Below are positions 53,720 through 62,374 of a stretch of 64,000 nt of DNA, piece by piece. The number at the start of each line of letters is the position of its first letter. Position 1 is the stretch's first letter. The notes under the pieces are model-generated. The model did not search any database. It saw nothing but the letters and a program-made list of their open reading frames with translations, and had not been told where the DNA came from. The position numbers and the translations under genes were made by a program. The stretch comes from Rubripirellula amarantea (lineage in GTDB: Bacteria; Planctomycetota; Planctomycetia; Pirellulales; Pirellulaceae), in NCBI RefSeq assembly GCF_007859865.1, contig NZ_SJPI01000001.1, positions 2,789,406-2,853,405 on the forward strand, read 5' to 3'.

Positions 53720-55267
53720 TTGTCAAGTCGTAAAGTGGTCGTTGTCGGTGCTGGACCGGGAGGTCTCGCTTCCGCGATGCAACTCGCTAAAGCGGGTTGC
53801 GATGTGACTGTGCTCGAACGACGCGGCAAGGTGGGCGGCCGAACGTCGGCGATCGAAATCGAAGGGTTTCGATTCGACTGCGGTCCGACGTTCTTTTTGT
53901 ACCCACGCGTGCTGGGCGAAATCTTTCGATCGGTCGGTTACGAATTGGCCGATGAAGTGCCAATGCACCGACTTGATCCGCAGTATCGTTTAACGTTTGG
54001 TGGCGGCGGTCAGCTCGATTGCACCCCTGACATGGACGAAATGGATCGACAGATCGCCAAATTTGCGCCGTCGGATGTCGGCGCACTTCGGCGATACATG
54101 GACGACAACCGAGTCAAACTCGAAAAGTTTCGTCCGATCCTCGAATCGCCGTTCAGTTCCCCGATGGATTTGCTTCGTCCTTCGGTGCTTGGGGCAGCAC
54201 GCCATCTTCATCCGATGCGTTCCTTAGGAACCGAACTAGAGCGGTACTTCAAAGATCCTCGCCTAGTAATCGCGTTCGCATTCCAGGCTAAATACTTGGG
54301 GATGTCGCCGTTTCAATGTCCGAGCTTGTTCAGCATTTTGTCGTTCCTTGAATACGAGCACGGCGTCTGGCATCCCGAGGGTGGATGCAGCCGAGTTAGC
54401 GAACGAATGGCCGAGCTTGCCGAGGAAATGGGAGTTAAGTTTCGACTTAACGAATCGGTGACATCGGTGGAAATGCAAGGTCGCCAACTGACAGCTTTGC
54501 ATACCGATAGTGACCGATACGAAGCGGATGCGTTTGTGGTCAACGCGGACTTTGCTGACTGGATGAGCAAGACGGTTCCGAATGAAACTCGGAAACGTTG
54601 GAGCAACGAGAAGCTCGCGCAGAAGAAATATTCGTGCAGCACTTACATGCTCTACCTTGGCATTGAAGGTAGCTACGACCTGCCGCACCACAACATTCAT
54701 ATCTCCGAAGACTACGAAAGGAATCTTCGTGAGATTGAGATCGAACAAGTGCTCAGCAAAGATCCATCGTTCTATGTGCAGAACCCATGTGTGACCGATT
54801 TGTCGTTGGCACCATCGGGAATGAGTTCGCTGTACGTGTTGGTTCCTGTCACGCATGAGAGCAAGCATGTTAATTGGAAGACGGAAGCGGACGGTTTCCG
54901 TGAACTCACCCTCGACAAACTAGCGGCAATCGGAATGGATGACATCCGCGACCGCATTCGTGTCGAGCATCGGATCACGCCGGACGATTGGCAAAATCAA
55001 TACGCGATCTACAAAGGTGCAACGTTCAACCTAGCGCACAACCTTGGCCAAATGCTTCACAACCGTCCACACAACCGGTTCGAAGAAATGGATGGTGTCT
55101 ATTTGGTCGGCGGTGGGACTCATCCTGGCAGTGGGCTTCCCGTGATCTACGAGTCGAGTCGAATTACCACTCGATTGCTACTCGATGACCTTGGGATGTC
55201 GACTCAGTTCATCGACGAGGGAACGAAAATGAAAGTCAGTGGATTCGAGACACCGGTATTTGCGTGA
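53720..55267 (+). CDS. phytoene desaturase-type carotenoid dehydrogenase (CrtI/CrtN-like)
   Basis: FAD-dependent oxidoreductase, 515 residues from TTG 53720 (with a GAGG site upstream). VVVVGAGPGGLASAMQLAKAG is the dinucleotide fold, followed by VLERRGKVGGRTS and GFRFDCGPTFFLYP. The C-terminal VYLVGGGTHPGSGLPVIYESS is the carotenoid desaturase hallmark. Planctomycetes make pigments from squalene- or phytoene-type precursors; C30 versus C40 substrate cannot be told. Confidence 0.92.
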   Translation: MSSRKVVVVGAGPGGLASAMQLAKAGCDVTVLERRGKVGGRTSAIEIEGFRFDCGPTFFLYPRVLGEIFRSVGYELADEVPMHRLDPQYRLTFGGGGQLDCTPDMDEMDRQIAKFAPSDVGALRRYMDDNRVKLEKFRPILESPFSSPMDLLRPSVLGAARHLHPMRSLGTELERYFKDPRLVIAFAFQAKYLGMSPFQCPSLFSILSFLEYEHGVWHPEGGCSRVSERMAELAEEMGVKFRLNESVTSVEMQGRQLTALHTDSDRYEADAFVVNADFADWMSKTVPNETRKRWSNEKLAQKKYSCSTYMLYLGIEGSYDLPHHNIHISEDYERNLREIEIEQVLSKDPSFYVQNPCVTDLSLAPSGMSSLYVLVPVTHESKHVNWKTEADGFRELTLDKLAAIGMDDIRDRIRVEHRITPDDWQNQYAIYKGATFNLAHNLGQMLHNRPHNRFEEMDGVYLVGGGTHPGSGLPVIYESSRITTRLLLDDLGMSTQFIDEGTKMKVSGFETPVFA

Positions 55268-55312
55268 CACCCGTTTCACATTATTGCCGCCTCAATAATC
55301 CGTTCGTGATAT

Positions 55313-55882
55313 TCAACTACGCAGTTGATCAAACAGCTTAGCTCGAGCCAATCGCCAATCTCGCTCGACGGTTCCTTCGCTCACTTCGAGGATTTCGGCA
55401 ACTTCGGGAATGGACAAACCCGAGAAGAATCGCAGTTCGACGACCTCTCGTTGTCGCGGCGAATCTTGCCCGAGTTTTTCCAGTGCTTCTTCGAGCTGTT
55501 CAAACTGACAATGATTGCTCGCTTCGAAGTTCTCTAGAACGATATCCAGCGAGCCTCGTTTGAATTCACCGCCTCGCTTTGTGGTTTTTCTGGCGCGAGC
55601 ATGATCGATCAGGATTTGCCTCATGGCACGATTCGCCATTCCGAAAAGATATCGCCGATCAGTGGCGTTCTCGGCGGCATCCGAATCGAGTAAACGAATG
55701 CAGGCTTCGTTGACCAACGCCGTCGCTTGCAGCGTATGATCAGGACGCTCGCGGTGCATCATCGCACCGGCCATGTCACGAAGTTCACTCTGCAGTTCTG
55801 CGAATAATCGTTGCCTTGCTGTCTCGTCGCCATTCTTGACTTGCTGCAGCAACATTGAAACTTCGTGACGCTCGTTTTCCAT
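55313..55882 (-). CDS. ECF-type RNA polymerase sigma factor
   Basis: 189 residues from the ATG at 55882. Region 2: LVNEACIRLLDS, YLFGMANRAMRQILIDHARARK. Region 4: LEKLGQDSPRQREVVELRFFSGLSIPEVAEILEVSEGTVERDWRLA, a helix-turn-helix. The IDHARARKTTKRGG stretch is typical of the planctomycete/acidobacterial TIGR02999 group, which often sits near kinases. No anti-sigma gene is adjacent, so control by phosphorylation is plausible. Its likely targets are the nearby secreted-protein genes. Confidence 0.9.
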   Translation of the reverse strand: MENERHEVSMLLQQVKNGDETARQRLFAELQSELRDMAGAMMHRERPDHTLQATALVNEACIRLLDSDAAENATDRRYLFGMANRAMRQILIDHARARKTTKRGGEFKRGSLDIVLENFEASNHCQFEQLEEALEKLGQDSPRQREVVELRFFSGLSIPEVAEILEVSEGTVERDWRLARAKLFDQLRS

Positions 55883-55979
55883 GACTACCACTTTGCGATG
55901 GATGAAAAATCATTCTTCAGTGGTTTGATGATAGTCCACAAGGATCAATCGCGTTGCAGCATCGGCCGGTTACGAAACG

Positions 55980-56018
55980 AAAAACCCTCGTTCACCTTGA
56001 ATGGGGTGAACGAGGGTT
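55980..56018 (-). terminator. strong rho-independent terminator
   Basis: A perfect 14-bp stem (AACCCTCGTTCACC at 55983-55996 with its complement at 56005-56018), an 8-nt loop, then five T on the minus strand. It ends the transcript of the Gly/Asn-rich secreted-protein gene, 62 bp after its stop. Confidence 0.9.
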
Positions 56019-56080
56019 CAAGCGGATTGGCAAGGTTTAGCCGGTAAGCAAGGAAGGGCGTGCGAACGACCTCGAGACGA

Positions 56081-56629
56081 CTAAGGAGTGAAGTAGGTTC
56101 CGTTGTAAACCGGAGCGCCGTAGGTGGGCTGGCCATAAACCGGTTGTGGGTAGGTGTATCGGTTGTCGGTAGCCGAAGCTCGGGAACGCGAGAACTGACC
56201 CCATTGAGCGTTGGCGCGGGATCTTGCTGTTGCGTTAGCCCAAGGGCCGTTGGCGTTCGCGTTTGAGTTGCTGATCGCGGTGCCCCAGTTCGCCCGGGCG
56301 GTCGAACGAGCATTTGATCGTGCACCCCAACCGTTTGCGTTGGAAGTCCCGTTGCTGATGGCAACGCCACCGTTAGCGACAGCAGTGCTGCGACCGCGAG
56401 CGAATCCGCCATTGGTGCCAGAGCCAGTCATGTTGGCTCGAGCATACCCGCCGTTTCGTGCGACGGCCGTTGCGTTGAGTCGAGTGTTGCCTCGTCCGCT
56501 CGCATTGGCAACGGCGGTGCCGCCGTTGCTGTAGCTCGAAGCGGTGACTTGGGCATTGGCCTGTTCAGCGAAAGCCATCGAGAACAAGCAGAGAGCGGCG
56601 AGTGCGGCGGTGTGGTTGAGAGTCTTCAT
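56081..56629 (-). CDS. secreted Gly/Asn/Ala-rich low-complexity protein
   Basis: 182 residues. Signal peptide LNHTAALAALCLFSMAFAEQANA. The body is repetitive, built of loose units NGGxAxAN (for example NGGYARANMTG, NGGFARGRSTAV, NGGVAISNGTSN), with Asn, Gly, Ser and Ala dominant and Lys nearly absent. A Tyr/Pro-rich end follows (YPQPVYGQPTYGAPVYNG). Such composition recalls structural or amyloid-like surface proteins, but no named family applies. It has its own terminator and a promoter-like motif shared with the 57749-58273 gene. Confidence 0.75.
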   Translation of the reverse strand: MKTLNHTAALAALCLFSMAFAEQANAQVTASSYSNGGTAVANASGRGNTRLNATAVARNGGYARANMTGSGTNGGFARGRSTAVANGGVAISNGTSNANGWGARSNARSTARANWGTAISNSNANANGPWANATARSRANAQWGQFSRSRASATDNRYTYPQPVYGQPTYGAPVYNGTYFTP

Positions 56630-56699
56630 CGTTAGGTTCCTGAGTTGAGATGCTTGAAAGGTGTTTGAGTTTGAAGGTCAGTTGTTTGCCTTCAGGAGT

Positions 56700-56730
56700 A
56701 CCTGCGAGAGACCAAGCTTTATCCCTTAAC
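56700..56730 (-). promoter_or_regulatory. two-box promoter-like motif upstream of the 56081-56629 gene
   Basis: On the minus strand, GTTAAGGG (56723-56730), then 17 bp, then GCAGGT (56700-56705). The box edge lies 70 nt from the ATG at 56629. The same boxes, spacing and distance occur at 58344-58374. It could be a promoter for the nearby ECF sigma factor; there is no experimental support here. Confidence 0.6.
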
Positions 56731-56844
56731 GTTTTTCCAAAACTTTCTAGCGAAGTTGGTAAATCACGATGCCAATCATTCAAAGTGAGGCATTGTTCAA
56801 GGTGATTCACCGCTGGCTAGTACGTGAAGAACCTTGGCTGAACG

Positions 56845-56878
56845 AAAAAGGGAGCCGACGCAAACTGCGCCGACTCCC
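56845..56878 (-). terminator. rho-independent terminator
   Basis: On the minus strand, GGGAGTCGGCGC (56867-56878) pairs with GCGTCGGCTCCC (56850-56861) using two G-U pairs across a 5-nt loop, then five T (56845-56849). It lies 35 bp after the PDZ gene stop at 56914 and ends that transcript. Confidence 0.88.
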
Positions 56879-56913
56879 TCGTTTCTTGGTTTCGAGAATT
56901 GCTTACACGTGCA

Positions 56914-57624
56914 TTAAAAACCAGCGGAATCTAGTTCTTGACGGACACGTGCTTCAAGCTCGGGGATGTAGTTGGCGTCGGCAATCTGATCCTCAATCTG
57001 CTCCCGCGTCCCTCTTAAGATGACCGCTCGGTTGGACAACGCGGGCAATCGCATTTCTACCGAAAATCGGTCGTTGGCCTGGCTGATCGATACCGCCTCG
57101 CCCTGGCCGCTCGCTGATGCATTTGATGCGGCTGACGAAGACGCGGCGGGGCCGGAAGCCGCAGACGTATGAACACCCCAGCGTCGATTACCCCGAAAAG
57201 TCCCGGGATTCATGGGGGTGGGATATGCGGGAAAACTTGCAACCGCTGTTTGCGGATCGGTAGGCGGAAGCATATGAATTTGGCCTCGTCGCAGCACCAT
57301 GACTAGCTGGGCGTTCGTCGCCGGAACTAATCTCTTTGCGTCGGTGACGGGGATCCCGTTGATTTGCAACAAGATGTCGCCGGATCGCAAACCGCGAACA
57401 TCTGCCGCACCATTGTCGGCCACGCTTTCAACCAGCAATCCATGACGCAGTTGAGGCAGATGAAGTCGTAGGATCTGGGGTATCGGCTTGGTCTCGAAGC
57501 CCCACCCTGCATCGCTGACAACTGGTGCAAGCTCATTTTGTGCTCGACATAACGAGGGTAAGCCAAGGGAGGAAACGAATAACGCCACGCAGATGATGGC
57601 GATCGGTTTAGTTGTTGGGGACAT
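56914..57624 (-). CDS. secreted PDZ-domain protein
   Basis: 236 residues from the ATG at 57624; the longer open frame upstream lacks a signal and overlaps the next gene. Signal peptide (KPIAIICVALFVSSLGLPSLCRA), one PDZ domain at about residues 50-120 (HGLLVESVADNGAADVRGL, RSGDILLQINGIPVTDA), a Ser/Ala-rich linker, then a C-terminal helical piece (GTREQIEDQIADANYIPELE). No protease domain. It is probably a periplasmic peptide-binding protein that belongs to the same gene cluster as the two Gly-rich proteins. Confidence 0.82.
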   Translation of the reverse strand: MSPTTKPIAIICVALFVSSLGLPSLCRAQNELAPVVSDAGWGFETKPIPQILRLHLPQLRHGLLVESVADNGAADVRGLRSGDILLQINGIPVTDAKRLVPATNAQLVMVLRRGQIHMLPPTDPQTAVASFPAYPTPMNPGTFRGNRRWGVHTSAASGPAASSSAASNASASGQGEAVSISQANDRFSVEMRLPALSNRAVILRGTREQIEDQIADANYIPELEARVRQELDSAGF

Positions 57625-57694
57625 GATCAGGGTTCCTGTGGTGAACAAAGGTGAACGGGTGACGGAATCGGTTGTCAGGGGCGCATGAAGAAAT

Positions 57695-57728
57695 GCGATC
57701 GTCGCCCGATCTACGGGACGACGATCGC
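57695..57728 (-). terminator. hairpin, probable terminator after the 57749 gene
   Basis: GCGATCGTCG (57695-57704) pairs with CGACGATCGC (57719-57728), and an inner CCCG/CGGG extends it. On the minus strand the following bases are ATTTCTTC, so the T-run is weak. It lies 21 bp after the stop of the Gly-rich gene. Confidence 0.65.
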
Positions 57729-57748
57729 TATCAATGATCGGAATGGGT

Positions 57749-58273
57749 CTAGCGACGCCATCCGTTGGATTGGAAGAAGCCGTTGCCACCGCCGAACTGG
57801 CGAGTGTTGCTTCGTGAGTAGGCTTTGGTTCGGTTGCCGAAGCCAGTCGAACTGCTGCCGCCGAAGACTTGGCCGTTTCGAACACCTGTGGAACCTTGTG
57901 AAATCACACGGCGATTTCCGCCTTGGCTAACCACTCCACCGTGGCTGAAGTGAGTGCCGTTGTGCCCAATGTTCAGGTTCATGTTGTGGGCCGCACCTAA
58001 AGGTCCAGTGCCCGCACCAATCGAGTTGGAGATTGCGATGCCGTTCGGACCGGCACCCAGAGCGAAGCCATGTCCGAATTGGCCGCCATTCTTCGAGCTG
58101 CTTCGGGATTTTACGATTTGGAACATGCCGTTAGCCGATCCACCGGCTCCTGCACTGCCGTTGGCGATGTCGACCCAAGAGCCAGCACTTTGAGCGGACG
58201 CATCCGAGGCGGTGAATAGGAAAGCAGCGACGAGAGCGGCGACGACGGTTTGGATTTTGATGGAGCGTGTCAT
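57749..58273 (-). CDS. secreted Gly/Ser-rich low-complexity protein
   Basis: 174 residues from the ATG at 58273. Signal peptide IKIQTVVAALVAAFLFTASDASA, then a Gly/Ser/Asn-rich body (GSAGAGGSANGMF, GAGPNGIAISNSIGAG, NIGHNGTHFSHGGVVSQGGN) and a Gly/Phe/Arg end (GGGNGFFQSNGWRR). No domain recognised. It resembles the 56081 protein in composition but not in detailed sequence, and it shares its upstream two-box motif and leader length. Probably a structural surface protein. Confidence 0.75.
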   Translation of the reverse strand: MTRSIKIQTVVAALVAAFLFTASDASAQSAGSWVDIANGSAGAGGSANGMFQIVKSRSSSKNGGQFGHGFALGAGPNGIAISNSIGAGTGPLGAAHNMNLNIGHNGTHFSHGGVVSQGGNRRVISQGSTGVRNGQVFGGSSSTGFGNRTKAYSRSNTRQFGGGNGFFQSNGWRR

Positions 58274-58343
58274 GAGTCTTCTCTTAAGCAAGGTGTTGTG
58301 TTGTTTGAACTTGGTTTTTGCGGCTTTTAACCGCCTCACCAAC

Positions 58344-58374
58344 ACCTGCGGAAAGACTCTTGAAACCCCTTAAC
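58344..58374 (-). promoter_or_regulatory. two-box promoter-like motif upstream of the 57749-58273 gene
   Basis: GTTAAGGG (58367-58374 on the minus strand), 17 bp, GCAGGT (58344-58349), ending 70 nt before the ATG at 58273. It begins 6 bp after the kinase stop. It matches the motif at 56700-56730 in both boxes, spacing and distance. The leader also has a small hairpin (GCGG and CCGC around 58318-58332). Confidence 0.6.
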
Positions 58375-58380
58375 TCTTTT

Positions 58381-61300
58381 TTAGAATTCTTTTCCGATGG
58401 TAGTCTGCTCGTTCAATTCAGCCTCCGCGGGGAGCTTCCAGACCTCGAGCTCATCCAACCAAACGTCTGCTCGCCCCGAAGCAACAATCTCGACTCGGCC
58501 AGAGACAATCGGCTTGCGAGGCTGGTCGTTCGATGCCCCGAAATCGACTGGCACGTCAAATTCGCCCGCCACTTCGGTCCATTCATACGAGCCCGCGGGA
58601 ATCTTCAACACCGGTTCGCCATTGACGAGCACTTCAATCGCATCGGCCTGCGTGTCATCGGATCTCGCCATCAACGAAAGTCGGTAGGTTCCGCCGACAT
58701 CGAGCGGTAACGATTGGCCTGTTTGACCTCGTTGCGATGCCGATGGATGGCCCGAGCTCTGGATCCTCAGGCATTGACGTCCCCGGTAAGGCGTCTGAGT
58801 AACAAGCCTTGCGGATGACGCGTATCCTTCGGAACTGTTCCATCTCGCACCGCTCGGATCGGCCCAGTACTTCAAAGTGTCAAGTTCAAAGTCACCGTTC
58901 AGAAGTGCTGCGCGATATCCCGCCAATGGAGCTTGCGGGACTTCGATTCTGGACACTCGAGGTGACCGAGCGATGAGCTTCAAGAACTCACGCAGCGGGG
59001 GCAACTTCGGAGATCCAGGGTTCTGCTCTCGTAAGTTTGCGTATTCGATGGCTAGCGGTTTCATTGAGCGAGTTAGATCGCTCGCCGGCGCAAGCTGCAA
59101 TGCGTTGGCTACTGCTGTGGAAGCTTCGTCGAACATGCCCAAACGTGCCGAGGTCCGAGCGTATCCAAGCTGGGCTGCTGCTTGATGTTCGGACGTTCGC
59201 AAAAGTTTCAACGCACTTTGGTAGGACTTCCTTGCTTCATCGGAGTGCCCCAATTGCTCTCCACTAGCGGCGACTCCGATAGCAGCCCACGAATGCGTGG
59301 GGTCACTGTCGAGTGCTTTTTCGAAATCTTCGCGTGCCTCGGCATACTGCTTGGTGCGCATCCGAAGCATGCCTCGAATGGCATAAGCATGGGACGGTAC
59401 CGTTTCAAACTCGAAAGCTTTCGCCACGGATTCGCCAGCCTGCTCTGCTCGGTTTTGGTTCAATCTGATTGACGCTAGTAGAACGTGCCCGAGAACGAAA
59501 TCAGGATCGTCGCTGGTCATGCGAGTGGCAATGTCCGCAGCTTCTTCACGTCCTCGCAGATCATCGGCTCCCACAAACATCACGTTGGTAAGGTCACCGA
59601 TCGGATGAGTGAGAATGGAAGTTTCAAGAAATTGATCCATCGCTTTGCCCGTTTGTCCCACTTCGAAAAGTGCGAGGCCCAATTGCCAACCCACCCAAGG
59701 ATCGGCCACTTTAGTGCCATCGGTGCTGAGGGCTTTCGCCCGTTGAGCGTCATTGAGGCTCCACCGTCGTCGTTCAGCGACCAGCAATTCTTGAAGCTCG
59801 GGTTTTAGAGTTTCATCCTTTGTGATCGCCCGAGCTTGGTAGCGATACATCGAAGAACGATCGGCAAACGCGATGCTGCGTTCTTCGTCGATGGCAATGC
59901 ATCGGCCAATCGTCTGAATGGCTCGGTCGTATTTGCGCCACGACGGATCATCGTTGCGATCGGCTGCTAGGAAAACGACTTGAGCCAACGATAGTTGGGT
60001 CCAATAGCTTTGTGGACGTTCGGTGGATGCACGACCAAATAGGTCCTGAGCTTCAAGCAGCGGATCATCGCTGCCATAGCCGCGAAATAGTCGTTCAAAC
60101 GCTGGGTCAAGTCCTGCGATCATGCACAACACACCAAGCCCCTGTGCGTCGGCAGCATTTTTGGTCAATCCTAAGTCGCTGCCACTCAAACGCATTCCAT
60201 TGCCGAGTCGATAATCGGCGACTGATCGATACCAACGCGCCGCTTCGGACGGACGAAAACGATCGAGTCGATCGCTGATGACGATAGCTGCCCTGGCTTC
60301 ACGCTTGCCGATGTCCGTCCGAAGGAATCGCACGAGTGAAGGTAGAAGAGTACGCCCGGTTCCGATTCGATCGGCTCCGGCCAATCGTGTGGCGATGGTT
60401 TTAATCAATAGTGCGTCGAGCACCATCAACTGTTGATAAACATCGTGTCGCAGGTCGTCGGACTGGGTGGGGGTCAAATCTTGGTCGGGCAAGGCATACC
60501 ACCAATCGTCTCGGTTCCAAATCCCAAGTGCATTGAGCGAAGCAACCGATTCCACGATTGCTTCGGCATCCTTGCTCATGGTGTTGTGCAGGCGAGACTG
60601 ATCGGCATGATGATAAAATCGCACGATACGCTCGATGCGGTCACCGCGATCTTGGATCTGCAGAAACTCCTGGGCGAGCTGTGGTTCTTTGCCAATAGCG
60701 TCGGTCGTGCCGCGTAAGAATCGCAGAGCCGACGACAGACGATTAGCTGACAATTCTTGTTGAGCGAGTTCGAGGGAAACTGCGGCGCTGGTGCGAAGTT
60801 CCAGCAACCGTTTGTCGTTGGCAGCAATCAACTCTGCCGCTTTCACGTTGCGTTCTTCGGAAATTTTGTACTGACGTTCGCGTTCGCGGCCCCAAATCAG
60901 GGACCCCACAATCGAACCGATCGTTAACAAAATCAAGGCGACGGCCATCGAGTACGAGGCTGCCTGATGCCGACGAATCCAGCGAGCAGCACGAATTCCA
61001 ATCGGGTCGTCATGAACTGAAACGGATTCGTCGGCCAACCAACGGCGAACATCGTCGGCCAACTCTGCCGCACTTCGGTACCGCTGATGAGATTGCTTCG
61101 ACATCGCCTTCAAGCAAATTGCCTCGAGCGGCGCAGAAAGCTCAAGATTGATTTGCGAGGGTGGCTTCAGAACGCCCAAGCCAATGCGAACAAGCAGTTG
61201 TTCTAATGTCGGGCATTCATCGTTAAGAGTATGGGGAGCTGACCCGGTCAGTATTTGGTAGAGAGTTGCTCCGAGCAAATAGATATCAGTTCGTTTGTTG

Positions 61301-62328
61301 ATCTCATCGAGTTGACCGTTGGCCTGTTCGGGACTCATGTACTGAGGCGTGCCAACGCGTCCGCCGACACGAGTCTCGGTAGACCCGCTATCGCTTGCAT
61401 CTTCGAGCTGAAGGTTTTCCGTTAAGCCTTGGTCGCTGGGTACGTCAAGCATCTTTGCCAAGCCCCAATCAACGACCAACGTTTCGCCATAGGGGCCAAC
61501 CATCACATTGGACGGCTTGATATCGCGATGGAGCACTTGTTTGGAATGCGCGTAGTGAATGGTGTTGCAGACCTCGATAAAGACGGTCAGCAGTTCGCGC
61601 AGCTTCAATCGCCTGACCTGACTCTCCATTTTTTTGTCAGCGTCGTGGTAGCCTTTGATCGACTCGGCAAGCGTTTCGCCCTCGATGAACCGCATCGCAT
61701 AGTAGGACTCACCATTGGGCCACGTCCCCATCGCGTAAACGGGAACGATGCCCGGATGCTCGAGTCGTCCGGTAACTTCGGCTTCCTGAATAAAACGGCG
61801 TTTTGCTTCGAGGTGGTCACTCCATTTACCGCGGATCTGTTTTAGGGCAACCTCACGACCGAGTTGGCAATCCATGGCCACATAAACATCGCCAAGTCCA
61901 CCGCTGCGATGCTTCCCCAGAATTTTAAAGCGAGGTTCACCAAGATCGTCGCTACTCGCATCGGCATCGCTCACATCATGGTCGTTGCTCGAAGGAGCCA
62001 CCATGTGCTGCATGAAGCCGGGGCTAAGAAAGCCTCGTTCTGCTTCCTCGTCGGCACGTAGCAAAGCCGCCACGGCAGATCGCAAATCCGCGTTGTCTCC
62101 ACAACGCTGGTCCAAAAACGCCTCTCGATCCTCCGCAGAAACATCTAGAGCTTCAAAGAAAATGAGCTCAGCGTTTTCGGGTTCAGGTTCGGGCGGCGGA
62201 ACATTCACGAGAGACGCAATGCCTTGGTCGTTCGGGAGGTCTGATGCCCGTGAGTCTAATGGAAGATGAATACCTATGTGGCGTTGGACACACGGCCGGA
62301 CTCTACCGGCCGTTTGTCGAAAGTGCAC
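58381..62328 (-). CDS. transmembrane Ser/Thr kinase with TPRs and C-terminal carbohydrate-binding-like domain
   Basis: 1,315 residues counting from a GTG at 62328; GTG at 62208 (residue 41) is a likely alternative start. An N-terminal helical region (FFEALDVSAEDREAFLDQ) is typical of planctomycete kinases. The kinase domain has GKHRSGGLGDVY, Lys163, HRDIKPSN (267-274) and DWG in place of DFG (287-289). One membrane helix (ASYSMAVALILLTIGSIVGSL) lies near residue 465. A TPR-rich part follows, and the last 160 residues look like a beta-sandwich (LNGDFELDTLKYW, YRLSLMARSDD, VWLDELEVWKL). The kinase would be inside the cell and the sensor outside. Confidence 0.92.
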   Translation of the reverse strand: MHFRQTAGRVRPCVQRHIGIHLPLDSRASDLPNDQGIASLVNVPPPEPEPENAELIFFEALDVSAEDREAFLDQRCGDNADLRSAVAALLRADEEAERGFLSPGFMQHMVAPSSNDHDVSDADASSDDLGEPRFKILGKHRSGGLGDVYVAMDCQLGREVALKQIRGKWSDHLEAKRRFIQEAEVTGRLEHPGIVPVYAMGTWPNGESYYAMRFIEGETLAESIKGYHDADKKMESQVRRLKLRELLTVFIEVCNTIHYAHSKQVLHRDIKPSNVMVGPYGETLVVDWGLAKMLDVPSDQGLTENLQLEDASDSGSTETRVGGRVGTPQYMSPEQANGQLDEINKRTDIYLLGATLYQILTGSAPHTLNDECPTLEQLLVRIGLGVLKPPSQINLELSAPLEAICLKAMSKQSHQRYRSAAELADDVRRWLADESVSVHDDPIGIRAARWIRRHQAASYSMAVALILLTIGSIVGSLIWGRERERQYKISEERNVKAAELIAANDKRLLELRTSAAVSLELAQQELSANRLSSALRFLRGTTDAIGKEPQLAQEFLQIQDRGDRIERIVRFYHHADQSRLHNTMSKDAEAIVESVASLNALGIWNRDDWWYALPDQDLTPTQSDDLRHDVYQQLMVLDALLIKTIATRLAGADRIGTGRTLLPSLVRFLRTDIGKREARAAIVISDRLDRFRPSEAARWYRSVADYRLGNGMRLSGSDLGLTKNAADAQGLGVLCMIAGLDPAFERLFRGYGSDDPLLEAQDLFGRASTERPQSYWTQLSLAQVVFLAADRNDDPSWRKYDRAIQTIGRCIAIDEERSIAFADRSSMYRYQARAITKDETLKPELQELLVAERRRWSLNDAQRAKALSTDGTKVADPWVGWQLGLALFEVGQTGKAMDQFLETSILTHPIGDLTNVMFVGADDLRGREEAADIATRMTSDDPDFVLGHVLLASIRLNQNRAEQAGESVAKAFEFETVPSHAYAIRGMLRMRTKQYAEAREDFEKALDSDPTHSWAAIGVAASGEQLGHSDEARKSYQSALKLLRTSEHQAAAQLGYARTSARLGMFDEASTAVANALQLAPASDLTRSMKPLAIEYANLREQNPGSPKLPPLREFLKLIARSPRVSRIEVPQAPLAGYRAALLNGDFELDTLKYWADPSGARWNSSEGYASSARLVTQTPYRGRQCLRIQSSGHPSASQRGQTGQSLPLDVGGTYRLSLMARSDDTQADAIEVLVNGEPVLKIPAGSYEWTEVAGEFDVPVDFGASNDQPRKPIVSGRVEIVASGRADVWLDELEVWKLPAEAELNEQTTIGKEF

Positions 62329-62374
62329 CGAAATGGCCGGTAAACGCCGACACTATCCTGCATCACCGTTGGAT

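Noticed and set aside
54263-54868. 201-codon frame antisense to the desaturase
   Set aside because: Lies inside the well-supported CrtI-type gene.
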